This document shows positions 7,333 to 13,361 of a DNA stretch of 13,361 nt, one piece after another. Made by a program: the position numbers and the translations under genes. The stretch's first letter is position 1; the number at the start of each line of letters is the position of its first letter. Under the pieces are notes generated by a model. The model made no database searches. It was given only the letters and a program-made list of their open reading frames with translations, and had not been told where the DNA came from. This stretch comes from Candidatus Hydrogenedentota bacterium (lineage in GTDB: Bacteria > Hydrogenedentota > Hydrogenedentia > Hydrogenedentales > CAITNO01), in assembly GCA_023145975.1 (NCBI GenBank), contig JAGLCZ010000612.1, positions 1 to 13,361 on the forward strand, in the 5' to 3' direction.

Positions 7333-7385
7333 TCCTGCATACTATGTCAGGGGCAATTATCGTTCTTTCATAATAACTAAAACAG

Positions 7386-7404
7386 GTTCAGTCCCAGACT
7401 GGAC
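7386..7404 (+). promoter_or_regulatory. Hairpin just before the HU gene ribosome site
   Basis: The arms GTTCAGTC (7386-7393) and GACTGGAC (7397-7404) pair over 8 bases, one as G-U, around a 3-base CCA loop. It ends 4 bases before the AGGA at 7409-7412 that serves the TTG start. There is no following T-run, so it is not a terminator; it may control translation or mark an RNA end. Confidence 0.4.
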
Positions 7405-7420
7405 AGACAGGACTTGAGCA

Positions 7421-7756
7421 TTGACTAGAAATGATCTTACTATACGGTTTGCGGAACGAATGGGCATTGATCCGGAAGAAGCAACCCCCTATGTTGAAAC
7501 TTTCATGAGTATTATCCTGGATAACCTCGGCAAGGGTGACCGTATTGAAATTCGCAATTTCGGGGTTTTCCAAATTATAGAACGTAATGCTCGTGTAGCA
7601 CGCAATCCCAAAACAGGCATCAAGGTGCAGGTTGCTGCAAAACGCACCGTAAAATTCAAGGCTGGCAAATCGTTGCTTGAGCGCGTTCGGGAAGTAGGAT
7701 GCAAGGAAGCGGAATTACAAATAACCCATACAACCGCCGCAAACAACAACGATTAA
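7421..7756 (+). CDS. HU/IHF-family DNA-binding protein
   Basis: A 111-residue HU/IHF-fold protein. The helical dimer part spans about 2-45. The sequence GDRIEIRNFGVFQI at 39-52 matches the conserved G-x-x-v-x-l-x-x-F-G-x-F stretch, and the DNA-inserting arm carries RNPKTG at 61-66 with the key proline P63. The arm closes with VAAKRTVKFKAGKSLLERV at 71-89. About 20 extra polar residues follow the usual end, giving a tail of Thr, Ala and Asn. The start is TTG at 7421: an in-frame TGA lies at 7415-7417, AGGA stands 8 bases ahead, and the next Met (residue 14) would remove the first helix. It bends DNA as a dimer and may act as a nucleoid protein or recombination/transcription cofactor; HU versus IHF cannot be settled from sequence alone. 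Confidence 0.9.
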   Translation: MTRNDLTIRFAERMGIDPEEATPYVETFMSIILDNLGKGDRIEIRNFGVFQIIERNARVARNPKTGIKVQVAAKRTVKFKAGKSLLERVREVGCKEAELQITHTTAANNND

Positions 7757-7774
7757 AATATCCAGGAATATTTT
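7755..7774. repeat. AT-rich inverted repeat overlapping the HU gene stop codon
   Basis: AAAATAT (7755-7761) and ATATTTT (7768-7774) are perfect 7-base arms around CCAGGA, starting inside the TAA stop. The T-run is part of the arm and is followed by CCCGC, so it is a poor rho-independent terminator; it could protect the 3' end or terminate weakly. Confidence 0.35.
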
Positions 7775-7820
7775 CCCGCTGACACGCATTGTATTTTTCA
7801 AAATCATATACCAAATCTCA

Positions 7821-7852
7821 AGAACAAACGGGAATTTATTTGTTCTGAACAA
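7821..7852. promoter_or_regulatory. Array of three GAACAA half-sites upstream of tatC
   Basis: GAACAA appears at 7822-7827 and 7847-7852 with the reverse form TTGTTC at 7840-7845. The first and second make a perfect 8-base inverted repeat (AGAACAAA, 10-base spacer, TTTGTTCT); the second and third make the tight palindrome TTGTTC-T-GAACAA. This looks like an operator with one full and one extra half-site, or two competing hairpins. It lies about 65-95 bases upstream of the likely tatC transcription start. Confidence 0.4.
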
Positions 7853-7883
7853 GCAGCAATATTCTTCCCTGGTGCAATACCTG

Positions 7884-7910
7884 TTGTCGGAAAATACATA
7901 CACATATAAT
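7884..7910 (+). promoter_or_regulatory. Possible tatC promoter with a perfect -10 hexamer
   Basis: TATAAT at 7905-7910 is a consensus -10. The best -35 is TTGTCG at 7884-7889 with a short 15-base spacer (CTGTTG with 18 is an alternative). A start near 7917 gives a 29-base leader carrying AAGGAG at 7931-7936. Confidence 0.4.
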
Positions 7911-7945
7911 TTAAAATCACTTTGCTTATCAAGGAGTTATTTTCA

Positions 7946-8788
7946 GTGAGCCACGACGAAGAAAAACGTATGAGTTTCACAGAACATCTGGGTGAACTGA
8001 GAGTACGTATGATCCGCTCCTGCATAGCATTGGGGATCGCAGTTGTCGCCTGCTATGTTGTTTCTGACTATATTTTCGAAGTGCTTTCCTGGCCGCTACG
8101 CCCATTGAGTGAAAGCGAAAGTGAAGCAATTAGCTTCGAAATTATTGAATCTGCAGATGATGGAAAAACCTTGGTTGCACAACCAACACCCATTTCAGAA
8201 TCACGGGCCGACGATATTGAATGGACTGTTCTTAACCCGCTTGAGTATATTCTTGTAAAAATTCGTATCGCAGGATACGGCGGTCTAATGGTAGCACTGC
8301 CCTACGTTCTCTGGCAATTATGTGCCTTTATTTTTCCGGGGCTGCACGCCAAAGAAAGAAAAGTTGTTCAGATTCTAATTGCCGGATGTAGTGTATTGGC
8401 TGTTGTAGGCGTGGGTGTCGCCTACTTTGGTGTCTTTCCATTGGTACTCCCCTATCTTCTGGAATGGATCCCCGATACCGTTAATGTGCAGTTACGACTC
8501 AACGAAACCATTGGTATTATCATTAAGGGATTACTAGGATTTGCAATCGCATTTCAGTTCCCTATGGCCGTACTAATCTTGGTATATATGGGTTTGCTAA
8601 CACCACAAGCGCTGAAGCAGTATCGAAAAATGGCACTGGTGGGCATGGCGTTGGTGGCAGCCCTATTGACACCGCCGGATCCCTTTTCAATGCTGGTAAT
8701 GCTTTTGCCTCTGGCATTACTCTATGAATCAAGTATATGGGCCTCCTATCTCGTTGTCAGACGTAAAACTCAGAATGAATCACTATAA
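7946..8788 (+). CDS. tatC: Twin-arginine translocase subunit TatC
   Basis: A 280-residue inner-membrane protein with the TatC plan of six membrane segments. The N-terminal MSFTEHLGELRVRM at 9-22 is the classic cytoplasmic signature, and NPLEYI at 97-102 corresponds to the P-x-E-x-F motif. Next comes LWQLCAFIFPGLHAKERK at about 125-142, with the FPGL..E motif of the first cytoplasmic loop that binds twin-arginine signal peptides. The C-terminal half contains FGVFPLVLPY and the GLLTPQALKQYRK loop, then LLTPPDPFSMLVMLLPLALLYE. The start is GTG at 7946, chosen for AAGGAG 9 bases ahead; an in-frame TTG at 7922 lacks a site. The first periplasmic loop is enlarged (about 52-95). It acts with the downstream TatA/B-type protein, 15 bases away, to export folded proteins. 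Confidence 0.93.
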   Translation: MSHDEEKRMSFTEHLGELRVRMIRSCIALGIAVVACYVVSDYIFEVLSWPLRPLSESESEAISFEIIESADDGKTLVAQPTPISESRADDIEWTVLNPLEYILVKIRIAGYGGLMVALPYVLWQLCAFIFPGLHAKERKVVQILIAGCSVLAVVGVGVAYFGVFPLVLPYLLEWIPDTVNVQLRLNETIGIIIKGLLGFAIAFQFPMAVLILVYMGLLTPQALKQYRKMALVGMALVAALLTPPDPFSMLVMLLPLALLYESSIWASYLVVRRKTQNESL

Positions 8789-8803
8789 GGAAATTACAAT
8801 CAT

Positions 8804-9349
8804 ATGCTTGGTATCGGCTTTGGCGAAATGATCCTTATTGCGGGTGTAGCACTTATTGTTTTCGGTCCTGAAAAATTTCCCGACTTTGCCAAAATTGTCC
8901 TTCGAACAGTAAGTGACCTTCGCGGCTATGTTGATGAAATCCAGCAAGAAGTTGCTAAGGAAATCAAACCCATTAAACGGGAACTCGATCAGATAAGTAA
9001 GTATGATCCAGAAAAATATATCGATGGCTTATCAAAAGGGATAACCGGTAATACCGACGAAACACCAACTGCTTCCGACGGCACATCCACTACCTCTAAA
9101 TCAGAATCCACAGAAGAAGAACATGATTCTTGCGATTATGATGATGGCTCGAGTGGAACCCCTTCCTATGGCGATCCCTATGAGAATGCAAGTGAAGACA
9201 CCTCCAGCACATCACCTGCAAGTACAACAGAAGTGGATAAAAAACCTGTTGCTGACGTAGAACCGAAGTTCGAACAGGACGTCACCAATACGGTGTCCGA
9301 AGATACTATAGACGACTTTTCAGCCCCGCCCATAGAACGCTTAGACTAG
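8804..9349 (+). CDS. TatA/TatB-family translocase subunit, TatB-like, with acidic tail
   Basis: A 181-residue protein. Residues 4-20 are the membrane helix, then the FGPEKFP hinge at 20-26, and an amphipathic helix to about 60 (DFAKIVLRTVSDLRGYVDE). Glu at position 8 of the membrane helix and Gly-Pro in the hinge are TatB-like rather than TatA-like features, but TatA and TatB are hard to separate outside Proteobacteria. From about 78 on, the protein is a low-complexity tail rich in Ser, Thr, Asp and Glu, probably disordered and cytoplasmic. The ATG at 8804 follows AAGGAAA overlapping the tatC stop. With tatC it forms a Tat unit; no second TatA-type gene is in the window, so it either serves both roles or its partner is elsewhere. 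Confidence 0.88.
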   Translation: MLGIGFGEMILIAGVALIVFGPEKFPDFAKIVLRTVSDLRGYVDEIQQEVAKEIKPIKRELDQISKYDPEKYIDGLSKGITGNTDETPTASDGTSTTSKSESTEEEHDSCDYDDGSSGTPSYGDPYENASEDTSSTSPASTTEVDKKPVADVEPKFEQDVTNTVSEDTIDDFSAPPIERLD

Positions 9350-9373
9350 AAGCAGCATAGGAAAAAGTGTACT

Positions 9374-10372
9374 TTGAAAGATCTGAAACAGCTACGTGAA
9401 TGGACAGGAAAAATCAGCAGCATCGCGAGCGGCTATAAAATGTCACAAATCCTGTATACAGCTCTTAATGCAGGTGTTTTTGATTTACTTGATGTACCAC
9501 AGCCTGCATCTTACATAGCCGCTAAACTGGGGTGGAGTGAACGGGGCACCCAAATGTTACTCGATGGTCTACTCGTGCTGGAGCTGGTTACAAAAACAGA
9601 TGACTGCTATAAAAATACAGAAGCAGCAGCCGTATGCCTCATGCAAACAGGAGATGCGTATCAAGGTCATATTCTACGGCATAACCAGAACAGCTGTAAT
9701 GACTGGATGGCGCTTCCGGATCGGATCCGCACAGGTACATGTGGTTCCGCTGGCGAAAACCGTTCAGGCGAGGTACTGCGCGATTTTATTCTGGGAATGA
9801 ATGATATTGCCAAAATCAGCGCATACGAAGTATTACAAGACATTGATATAAGCTCATACCGTCATATGCTTGATCTGGCTGGAGGTCCTGCCACATACTC
9901 CATCGCTTTTCTGGAGAAAAATTCAAAGCTGCACGCCACCCTATTCGATAAACCATCTGTCATTGAAATTGCACAAGAGCAAGTAAATGCAGCGAATCTG
10001 GAAAATCGATTTAACTATATTGCAGGAGACTGCATGAACGACAGTTTGGGTTCCGGCTACGATTTAGTATTCATGTCCAATATTATCCACAGTTTCAGTG
10101 CAGAAGAAAATAAGAATCTGGTAAAACATGCTTACGAAGCATTGATCCCGGGTGGTACAATACTTATTAAAGATTTTATTATGGAAAACGACCGATCAGG
10201 TCCCGCCTTTGGGTTAATATTTGCATTACACATGCTGGTACTCACCCCCGCCGGCGGCACCTATACCTATGATGAAATTAAAGACTGGACCGATACTGCT
10301 GGATTTATTAACGGTACTTTTTTCTCTCTGACCCCACAAACGAGAATGTGGATTGCACATAAGCCAAAATAA
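9374..10372 (+). CDS. SAM-dependent methyltransferase with winged-helix dimerisation domain (O-methyltransferase-like)
   Basis: A 332-residue class I methyltransferase of the plant-type/antibiotic O-methyltransferase family (PF00891 with an N-terminal dimerisation domain). Residues about 20-85 form the winged-helix part (LNAGVFDLLD, then ERGTQMLLDGLLVLELV). The SAM site starts with LDLAGGPATYS at 166-176, the acidic ribose contact is D192 and GDCM is at 218-221. The active-site region is SNIIHSFSAEE at 235-245 with H239 in the position of the catalytic His, followed by LIPGGTILIKDF at 257-268. The start is TTG at 9374, with AGGAAA at 9359-9364; no other in-frame start keeps the first helix. 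It begins 24 bases after the tat gene ends and is probably co-transcribed. The substrate is unknown; quinone, pigment and small phenolic substrates are all possible. Confidence 0.83.
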   Translation: MKDLKQLREWTGKISSIASGYKMSQILYTALNAGVFDLLDVPQPASYIAAKLGWSERGTQMLLDGLLVLELVTKTDDCYKNTEAAAVCLMQTGDAYQGHILRHNQNSCNDWMALPDRIRTGTCGSAGENRSGEVLRDFILGMNDIAKISAYEVLQDIDISSYRHMLDLAGGPATYSIAFLEKNSKLHATLFDKPSVIEIAQEQVNAANLENRFNYIAGDCMNDSLGSGYDLVFMSNIIHSFSAEENKNLVKHAYEALIPGGTILIKDFIMENDRSGPAFGLIFALHMLVLTPAGGTYTYDEIKDWTDTAGFINGTFFSLTPQTRMWIAHKPK

Positions 10373-10403
10373 TAGTTCTTATCCCCCGCCCAAAATCATA
10401 TAT

Positions 10404-10895
10404 TCAAACCCCAAACTGTTTCAGATGATGCTCAAAATGCCGCACATGCAGCCGATCCCATCCATCCACATCAAGAGGACCAAAAAAAGGATGTGATGCA
10501 GGCTCCAGCTCATCCGCCTGCACGCAATACAGATATTCCTCGATAATGGCATGCAAGGTCTCCAAATCACCTGATTCCTGTAGTGTAATCCCCCTGCTTG
10601 TCAGTTCTGACGGCAATTGAATACCACGCGGTATATGCAAAAACTCGTGTACAACCAGCCTTTGGGTTACAGAACGCGAAAACCAGTTACTGCAATCAGG
10701 TACACATGTTGATCGTCCCATTGCATGATGCAATACCCATATAAAATGCTCCACTAAGTCATCGCGAGTCATCGTGCCCCAAATAGGAACAGCATCCGGC
10801 GGGATATTCTGTAATCTATTTATGATCTCTTCACTGTAATCTGAATCAAAATGCTGCATACCACTCATACCCCATAGATTATATTCTCTTAGCAT
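10404..10895 (-). CDS. DinB-like / DUF1569 family protein
   Basis: A 163-residue protein with features of the DinB/YfiT four-helix-bundle superfamily, DUF1569 branch. The early segment VPIWGTMTRDDLVEHF at 36-51 matches the P-x-W-G-x-M-t-x-x-q-m-x-x-H signature with H50. The end has HPFFGPLDVDGW at 135-146 and LHVRHFEHHLKQFG at 149-162, supplying H153 and H156/H157, so a metal-binding His triad is likely. Members may be thiol-dependent transferases, but the role is unknown. The start is uncertain: the ATG at 10895 has no ribosome site, and Met13 (10859), which begins MQHF, resembles the family N-terminus and has GGGG shortly upstream. It follows the pseudouridine synthase gene by 43 bases and is probably the last gene of the scpB transcript. 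It converges on the methyltransferase gene with only 31 bases between. Confidence 0.72.
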   Translation of the reverse strand: MLREYNLWGMSGMQHFDSDYSEEIINRLQNIPPDAVPIWGTMTRDDLVEHFIWVLHHAMGRSTCVPDCSNWFSRSVTQRLVVHEFLHIPRGIQLPSELTSRGITLQESGDLETLHAIIEEYLYCVQADELEPASHPFFGPLDVDGWDRLHVRHFEHHLKQFGV

Positions 10896-10938
10896 GGTAT
10901 TGTAGAGAAAGGAAACTCACCATCTATCTGCACCTACA

Positions 10939-11661
10939 CTAACACAAATCCACACATTTACGCAGCTGTTCTACTTCCCCATCATTAAGATAACGCCATT
11001 CGCCCACACGCAAATCATTTGCACCAATACCTGCAAAAGAAACACGCTGTAACGTTTTTATTGGATGGCCAACTGCGAAACACATGCGCTTCACTTCTCT
11101 CTTTTTCCCCTCATGTATAGTCAGTCGTATGAGAGAAGTCGTCCCTCCGGCATTAATCACTTTCACACGAGCCGGTGCAGTAACCCCATCCTCCAACGGA
11201 ACGCCCTGTTCAAGCCTTTTTACCGCTTCCGACTTCACACATCCCTTCACCCAAGCCATATACACTTTATCCACCTGAAATTTGGGATGAATCAGTCGAA
11301 AGGAGAGTTCTCCATCATTAGTGAAAAGAAGAACCCCTTCCACATCACGGTCCAAACGACCCACGGGAAAAGCACGAGATGCCATTCCATCCAGGTAGTC
11401 AGCAACTGTTTTTCGACCATGTGTATCCTTCAGCGTAGTAATAACATTGCCCGGCTTATTAAAAACTACATATATCTTTTTGTCATAAACAAGAGATTCC
11501 CCGGATACACAAACTGCATCAACACCCGGCTGAACCCGCTGTCCCAGTGTTGCAGGATCACCATTCACCACGACTTTTCCCGCTTGAATCAATTTCTCGC
11601 AGGCACGCCGCGAATCTACACCGCATTCTGCCATATATTTCTGAAGACGAATTGTGCTCAT
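10939..11661 (-). CDS. rluB: RluB/RsuA-family pseudouridine synthase
   Basis: A 240-residue enzyme that isomerises uridine in ribosomal RNA. An S4 RNA-binding domain covers about 1-55 (RLQKYMAECGVDSRRACEKLI, then VVVNG at 30-34). The synthase domain starts near 62 with YVVFNKP, and its catalytic motif GRLDRDVEGVLLFTNDGE lies at 101-118, making D104 the nucleophile; a Val replaces the more usual Thr at 107. KREVKRM at about 187-193 is the late RNA-contact motif of the RsuA/RluB/RluE/RluF branch. RluB (23S helix 89) is favoured over RsuA because of its place beside scpB. GGAGT at 11670-11666 lies 4 bases before the ATG and overlaps the scpB stop; the genes are 2 bases apart, so translation is probably coupled. 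Confidence 0.9.
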   Translation of the reverse strand: MSTIRLQKYMAECGVDSRRACEKLIQAGKVVVNGDPATLGQRVQPGVDAVCVSGESLVYDKKIYVVFNKPGNVITTLKDTHGRKTVADYLDGMASRAFPVGRLDRDVEGVLLFTNDGELSFRLIHPKFQVDKVYMAWVKGCVKSEAVKRLEQGVPLEDGVTAPARVKVINAGGTTSLIRLTIHEGKKREVKRMCFAVGHPIKTLQRVSFAGIGANDLRVGEWRYLNDGEVEQLRKCVDLC

Positions 11662-11663
11662 AA

Positions 11664-12245
11664 CTACTCCAACATCTGCAGTTCATCCAGCGACGGCAGC
11701 TCCTTCAAGTTTTTCAACCCAAAACTAACCAGGAACTCATCCGTGGTACGGTATAACTTTGGACGCCCGGGCAAATCAGCAATACCCACAATTTTTATAA
11801 GTCGTTTCTCCTGCAATTGTTCAAAAGCATAAGACACGCTCACACCGCGTATGGCTTCCACTTCTGAACGGGTAACAGGCTGCTTATAAGCAATAACCGC
11901 CAATGTTTCAAGCAATGCTTTGCTGAGTCGGTTACTTTTCTTTATCTGAAATAACTTCCGTATATAGGGTGCAAATTCCGGCTGAGAAACGAGTTGATAC
12001 CCCCCCGCTATTTCGTTCAACATATAAGGAAGTTCTTTGCGGGTATTCAATTCTTCACGTAATTCCTCCAGTAAATTAGCAATAATATCCGGATCTGTAT
12101 CACCAAGCGCCTCCGCTAAGCGATTCGCGCTAAGCGGACGATCACTCACAAAAAGCAAGGCATACAAAGCGCGTTTAGACTCATCGCGCCCCAATGTTTC
12201 TTCCTGTTCACATTCTTCAATATCTTCGAGAATTTCCTCAGTCAT
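11664..12245 (-). CDS. scpB: Segregation and condensation protein ScpB
   Basis: A 193-residue protein of normal ScpB length with two winged-helix domains. The first runs from about 22 to 95 (KRALYALLFVSDRPLSANRL). The second starts with LLETLAVIAYKQPVTRSEVE at about 111-130 and contains EAIRGV (131-135) and the PGRPKLYRTTDEFL segment at 159-172. It dimerises and binds the kleisin ScpA to form the SMC condensin that compacts and segregates chromosomes. The start ATG at 12245 is chosen over an upstream in-frame TTG at 12458, since AGGACAGG lies 11-18 bases ahead and homologues begin here with an acidic MTEE-type N-terminus. A run of seven A bases just before the start is unusual. No scpA gene is next to it; the gene upstream on this strand is galK. 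Confidence 0.9.
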   Translation of the reverse strand: MTEEILEDIEECEQEETLGRDESKRALYALLFVSDRPLSANRLAEALGDTDPDIIANLLEELREELNTRKELPYMLNEIAGGYQLVSQPEFAPYIRKLFQIKKSNRLSKALLETLAVIAYKQPVTRSEVEAIRGVSVSYAFEQLQEKRLIKIVGIADLPGRPKLYRTTDEFLVSFGLKNLKELPSLDELQMLE

Positions 12246-12504
12246 TTTTTTAAGAACCTGTCCTTTACAATTTCTACGACTACTGTACCAACTAGAAAAA
12301 TAATTCATAAAAAAAACAGCACGGCTTTTTAGCGCATTACACCAATCAAGAGCAACAGCGTAGGTGCGTACTACGCCTGCAATGACATGGGATTTATATC
12401 CTGGTCCCCTGACAACAAGATTAATATTATCCTTATTACCCGATGGGTGCACAATCAACCTGCATGAATTTCCTAAAAATTAAACGAGTATAAAAACATC
12501 TCAT
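12246..12504 (-). promoter_or_regulatory. Long leader (about 258 bases) of the scpB transcript, with a stable hairpin
   Basis: The region lies between the likely transcription start near 12504 and the scpB ATG and has no convincing gene. It holds a hairpin, plus-strand positions 12356-12379, with CAG-CGTAG pairing to CTACG-C-CTG around a 7-base loop. The scpB frame is open through it back to a TTG at 12458 (71 extra codons), but without ribosome site or homology. A 22-codon frame at 12504-12436 and a nested 9-codon one begin at or near the transcription start. It could be a regulatory leader or an unannotated small RNA. Confidence 0.4.
12356..12379 (-). repeat. Inverted repeat in the scpB leader
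   Basis: On the plus strand, CAGCGTAG (12356-12363) and CTACGCCTG (12371-12379) form an 8-pair stem with one bulged C around a 7-base loop. Without the outer bulged part, GCGTAG and CTACGC still pair perfectly. It is not followed by a T-run on either strand. Confidence 0.45.
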
Positions 12505-12510
12505 GGGAAA

Positions 12511-12540
12511 AGTATACTATGATTTCGACTTGTATGTAAA
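12511..12540 (-). promoter_or_regulatory. Sigma70-type promoter for scpB-rluB-DinB
   Basis: Reading the minus strand, TTTACA (12540-12535) and TATACT (12516-12511) are separated by 18 bases. Both hexamers are close to consensus (5 of 6 each). It is the best promoter match in the window and lies in the gap after the galK stop, so scpB can be transcribed apart from galK. Confidence 0.6.
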
Positions 12541-12581
12541 CACTTCATCAAGGAACAGTACCTCTTCTGCTACGATTACAA

Positions 12582-13361
12582 TTATACGATCAGAGATATA
12601 GGACATGCCCCCTCCGCAGGAGCAGAAATATATACTTCGCCTTCCCTGCCCGATTTTTCCAAATACTGCTGCAGCAACACCTCACAAAATGAGTTGACCC
12701 CGTCTTTTTTTACCAGATTGATAGTACAGCCGCCAAAACCCGCTCCTGTCATACGTGCCCCAAAACATTCCGGCTGCTTACGCGCTATATCGGTCAATAA
12801 GTCCAGTTCACGACTGGTAACTTCGTAATCCACCTGTAAACTTACATCTGAATCATTCATCAAAATACCCAATGTCGCAACATCCCCCCGGCTCATGGCA
12901 TCACACGCCTGACGGGTACGCTCATTTTCAGTGATTACATGCCTGGCACGCTGAAAGGGCACACTGTCCAATATTTCCTGACAAGCAAGCAAGTCATTCA
13001 TGGTGTAATCGCGCAAGTATGCCCCCGATCTATTAAAATATTCCTGTAGGCCCTGTACTGCTTCTTTACATTCGCCCACGCGTTCATTGTATTTTGATGC
13101 TGTCAATCCACGGGGACATGCCGTATTGGCAATCACAAATATAGCATCGGAAAAATCTACAGGCACCAGTTCGTATTCGTAACTGCGGCAATCTAAAAAG
13201 AGCGCCTGCCCCGCCTTCCCGCATCGAGAGATAAATTGATCCATAATACCTGTACTTAACCCAAGAAATTCATTTTCAACACATTGTCCAAGCCGTGCCG
13301 CTTCCGCCCCCGCAAGCTGAAACCCGCCCATCTGCTCAAAAAATACAAGGGCTGCCATTTC
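12582..13361 (-). CDS. galK: Galactokinase, C-terminal part (start lies beyond right edge)
   Basis: The last 259 residues of a GHMP-family kinase are visible; the N-terminal third, with the substrate-binding and ATP-loop motifs, lies off the right edge. In the visible part GIMDQF at residues 38-43 carries the catalytic Asp (D41), and LDCRS at 56-60 is a typical galactokinase stretch. HVITENERT at 141-149 and the third GHMP motif GARMTGAGFGGC at 201-212 are clear; GAG is a common variant of GGG in that motif. It phosphorylates galactose at C1, the first step of the Leloir pathway in the cytoplasm. No galT, galE or galM gene is visible downstream. No terminator is seen after the TAA at 12584-12582; the scpB promoter lies about 40 bases further on. 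Confidence 0.92.
   Translation of the reverse strand, partial: EMAALVFFEQMGGFQLAGAEAARLGQCVENEFLGLSTGIMDQFISRCGKAGQALFLDCRSYEYELVPVDFSDAIFVIANTACPRGLTASKYNERVGECKEAVQGLQEYFNRSGAYLRDYTMNDLLACQEILDSVPFQRARHVITENERTRQACDAMSRGDVATLGILMNDSDVSLQVDYEVTSRELDLLTDIARKQPECFGARMTGAGFGGCTINLVKKDGVNSFCEVLLQQYLEKSGREGEVYISAPAEGACPISLIV

Noticed and set aside
7755..7774. The AT-rich inverted repeat as a rho-independent terminator
   Set aside because: The stem has no GC-rich core and the T-run is part of the stem and followed by CCCGC.
11065..11832. A 255-codon open frame on the plus strand
   Set aside because: It is antisense to the clear pseudouridine synthase and ScpB genes, has a Cys/His/Ser-rich make-up typical of shadow frames, and shows no domain.
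12300..12330. A terminator in the scpB leader (A-run, AGC-CGT-GCT, T-run on the minus strand)
   Set aside because: The GC part of the stem is only 3 pairs and would end the transcript before scpB; the A/T runs probably pair only weakly.
12246..12458. A 71-residue N-terminal extension of ScpB from an upstream TTG
   Set aside because: The ScpB family starts at the acidic segment beginning at 12245, the extension has no ribosome site, and its sequence resembles no domain.

Overview
The window is a 13.4 kb piece of a bacterial chromosome with moderate GC, densely packed with housekeeping and envelope genes. It suggests a diderm (outer-membrane) bacterium, because it carries a five-gene Mla/MCE lipid-transport operon that ends in an outer-membrane-type lipoprotein. 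A GH172-like glycosidase and a sialidase in one degradative cluster, together with the divergence of the Tat and Mla proteins from proteobacterial ones, fit the PVC group (Lentisphaerota, Kiritimatiellota or relatives). That placement is inference from protein style, not from a marker gene.

Layout. (1) 1-2432, minus strand: a three-gene catabolic cluster read as sialidase-like BNR protein, then cyclase/kynurenine-formamidase-like hydrolase, then a secreted DUF2961/GH172 protein cut by the left edge. (2) 2433-2653: divergent control region. (3) 2654-6309, plus strand: STAS protein (MlaB-like), MlaE permease, MlaF ATPase, MlaD/MCE protein and a PqiC-like lipoprotein, together a retrograde or anterograde phospholipid transporter. 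(4) 6310-6753: 444 bases without a convincing gene, ending in a plausible promoter. (5) 6754-7756, plus strand: an unrecognised coiled-coil protein with a C-terminal membrane anchor, followed by an HU/IHF-type DNA-binding protein. (6) 7946-10372, plus strand: tatC, a tatA/B-type gene and an O-methyltransferase-like protein. (7) 12245-10404, minus strand: scpB, an RluB/RsuA-type pseudouridine synthase and a DinB/DUF1569 protein, behind a good sigma70-type promoter and a long leader. (8) 12582-13361, minus strand: the C-terminal part of galactokinase, cut by the right edge.

How the genes work together. The Mla operon maintains lipid asymmetry or lipid supply of the outer membrane. The Tat genes export folded proteins. 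ScpB (chromosome condensation) and the pseudouridine synthase are a common bacterial neighbour pair. Galactokinase and the left-hand glycosidase cluster both point to a saccharolytic life on host- or algal-type glycans. No mobile element, CRISPR array, tRNA, rRNA or phage gene was seen. No clearly novel defence or mobile system was found; the less explained parts are the anchored coiled-coil protein beside the HU gene, the three-half-site array before tatC, the long scpB leader and the enlarged TatC periplasmic loop.
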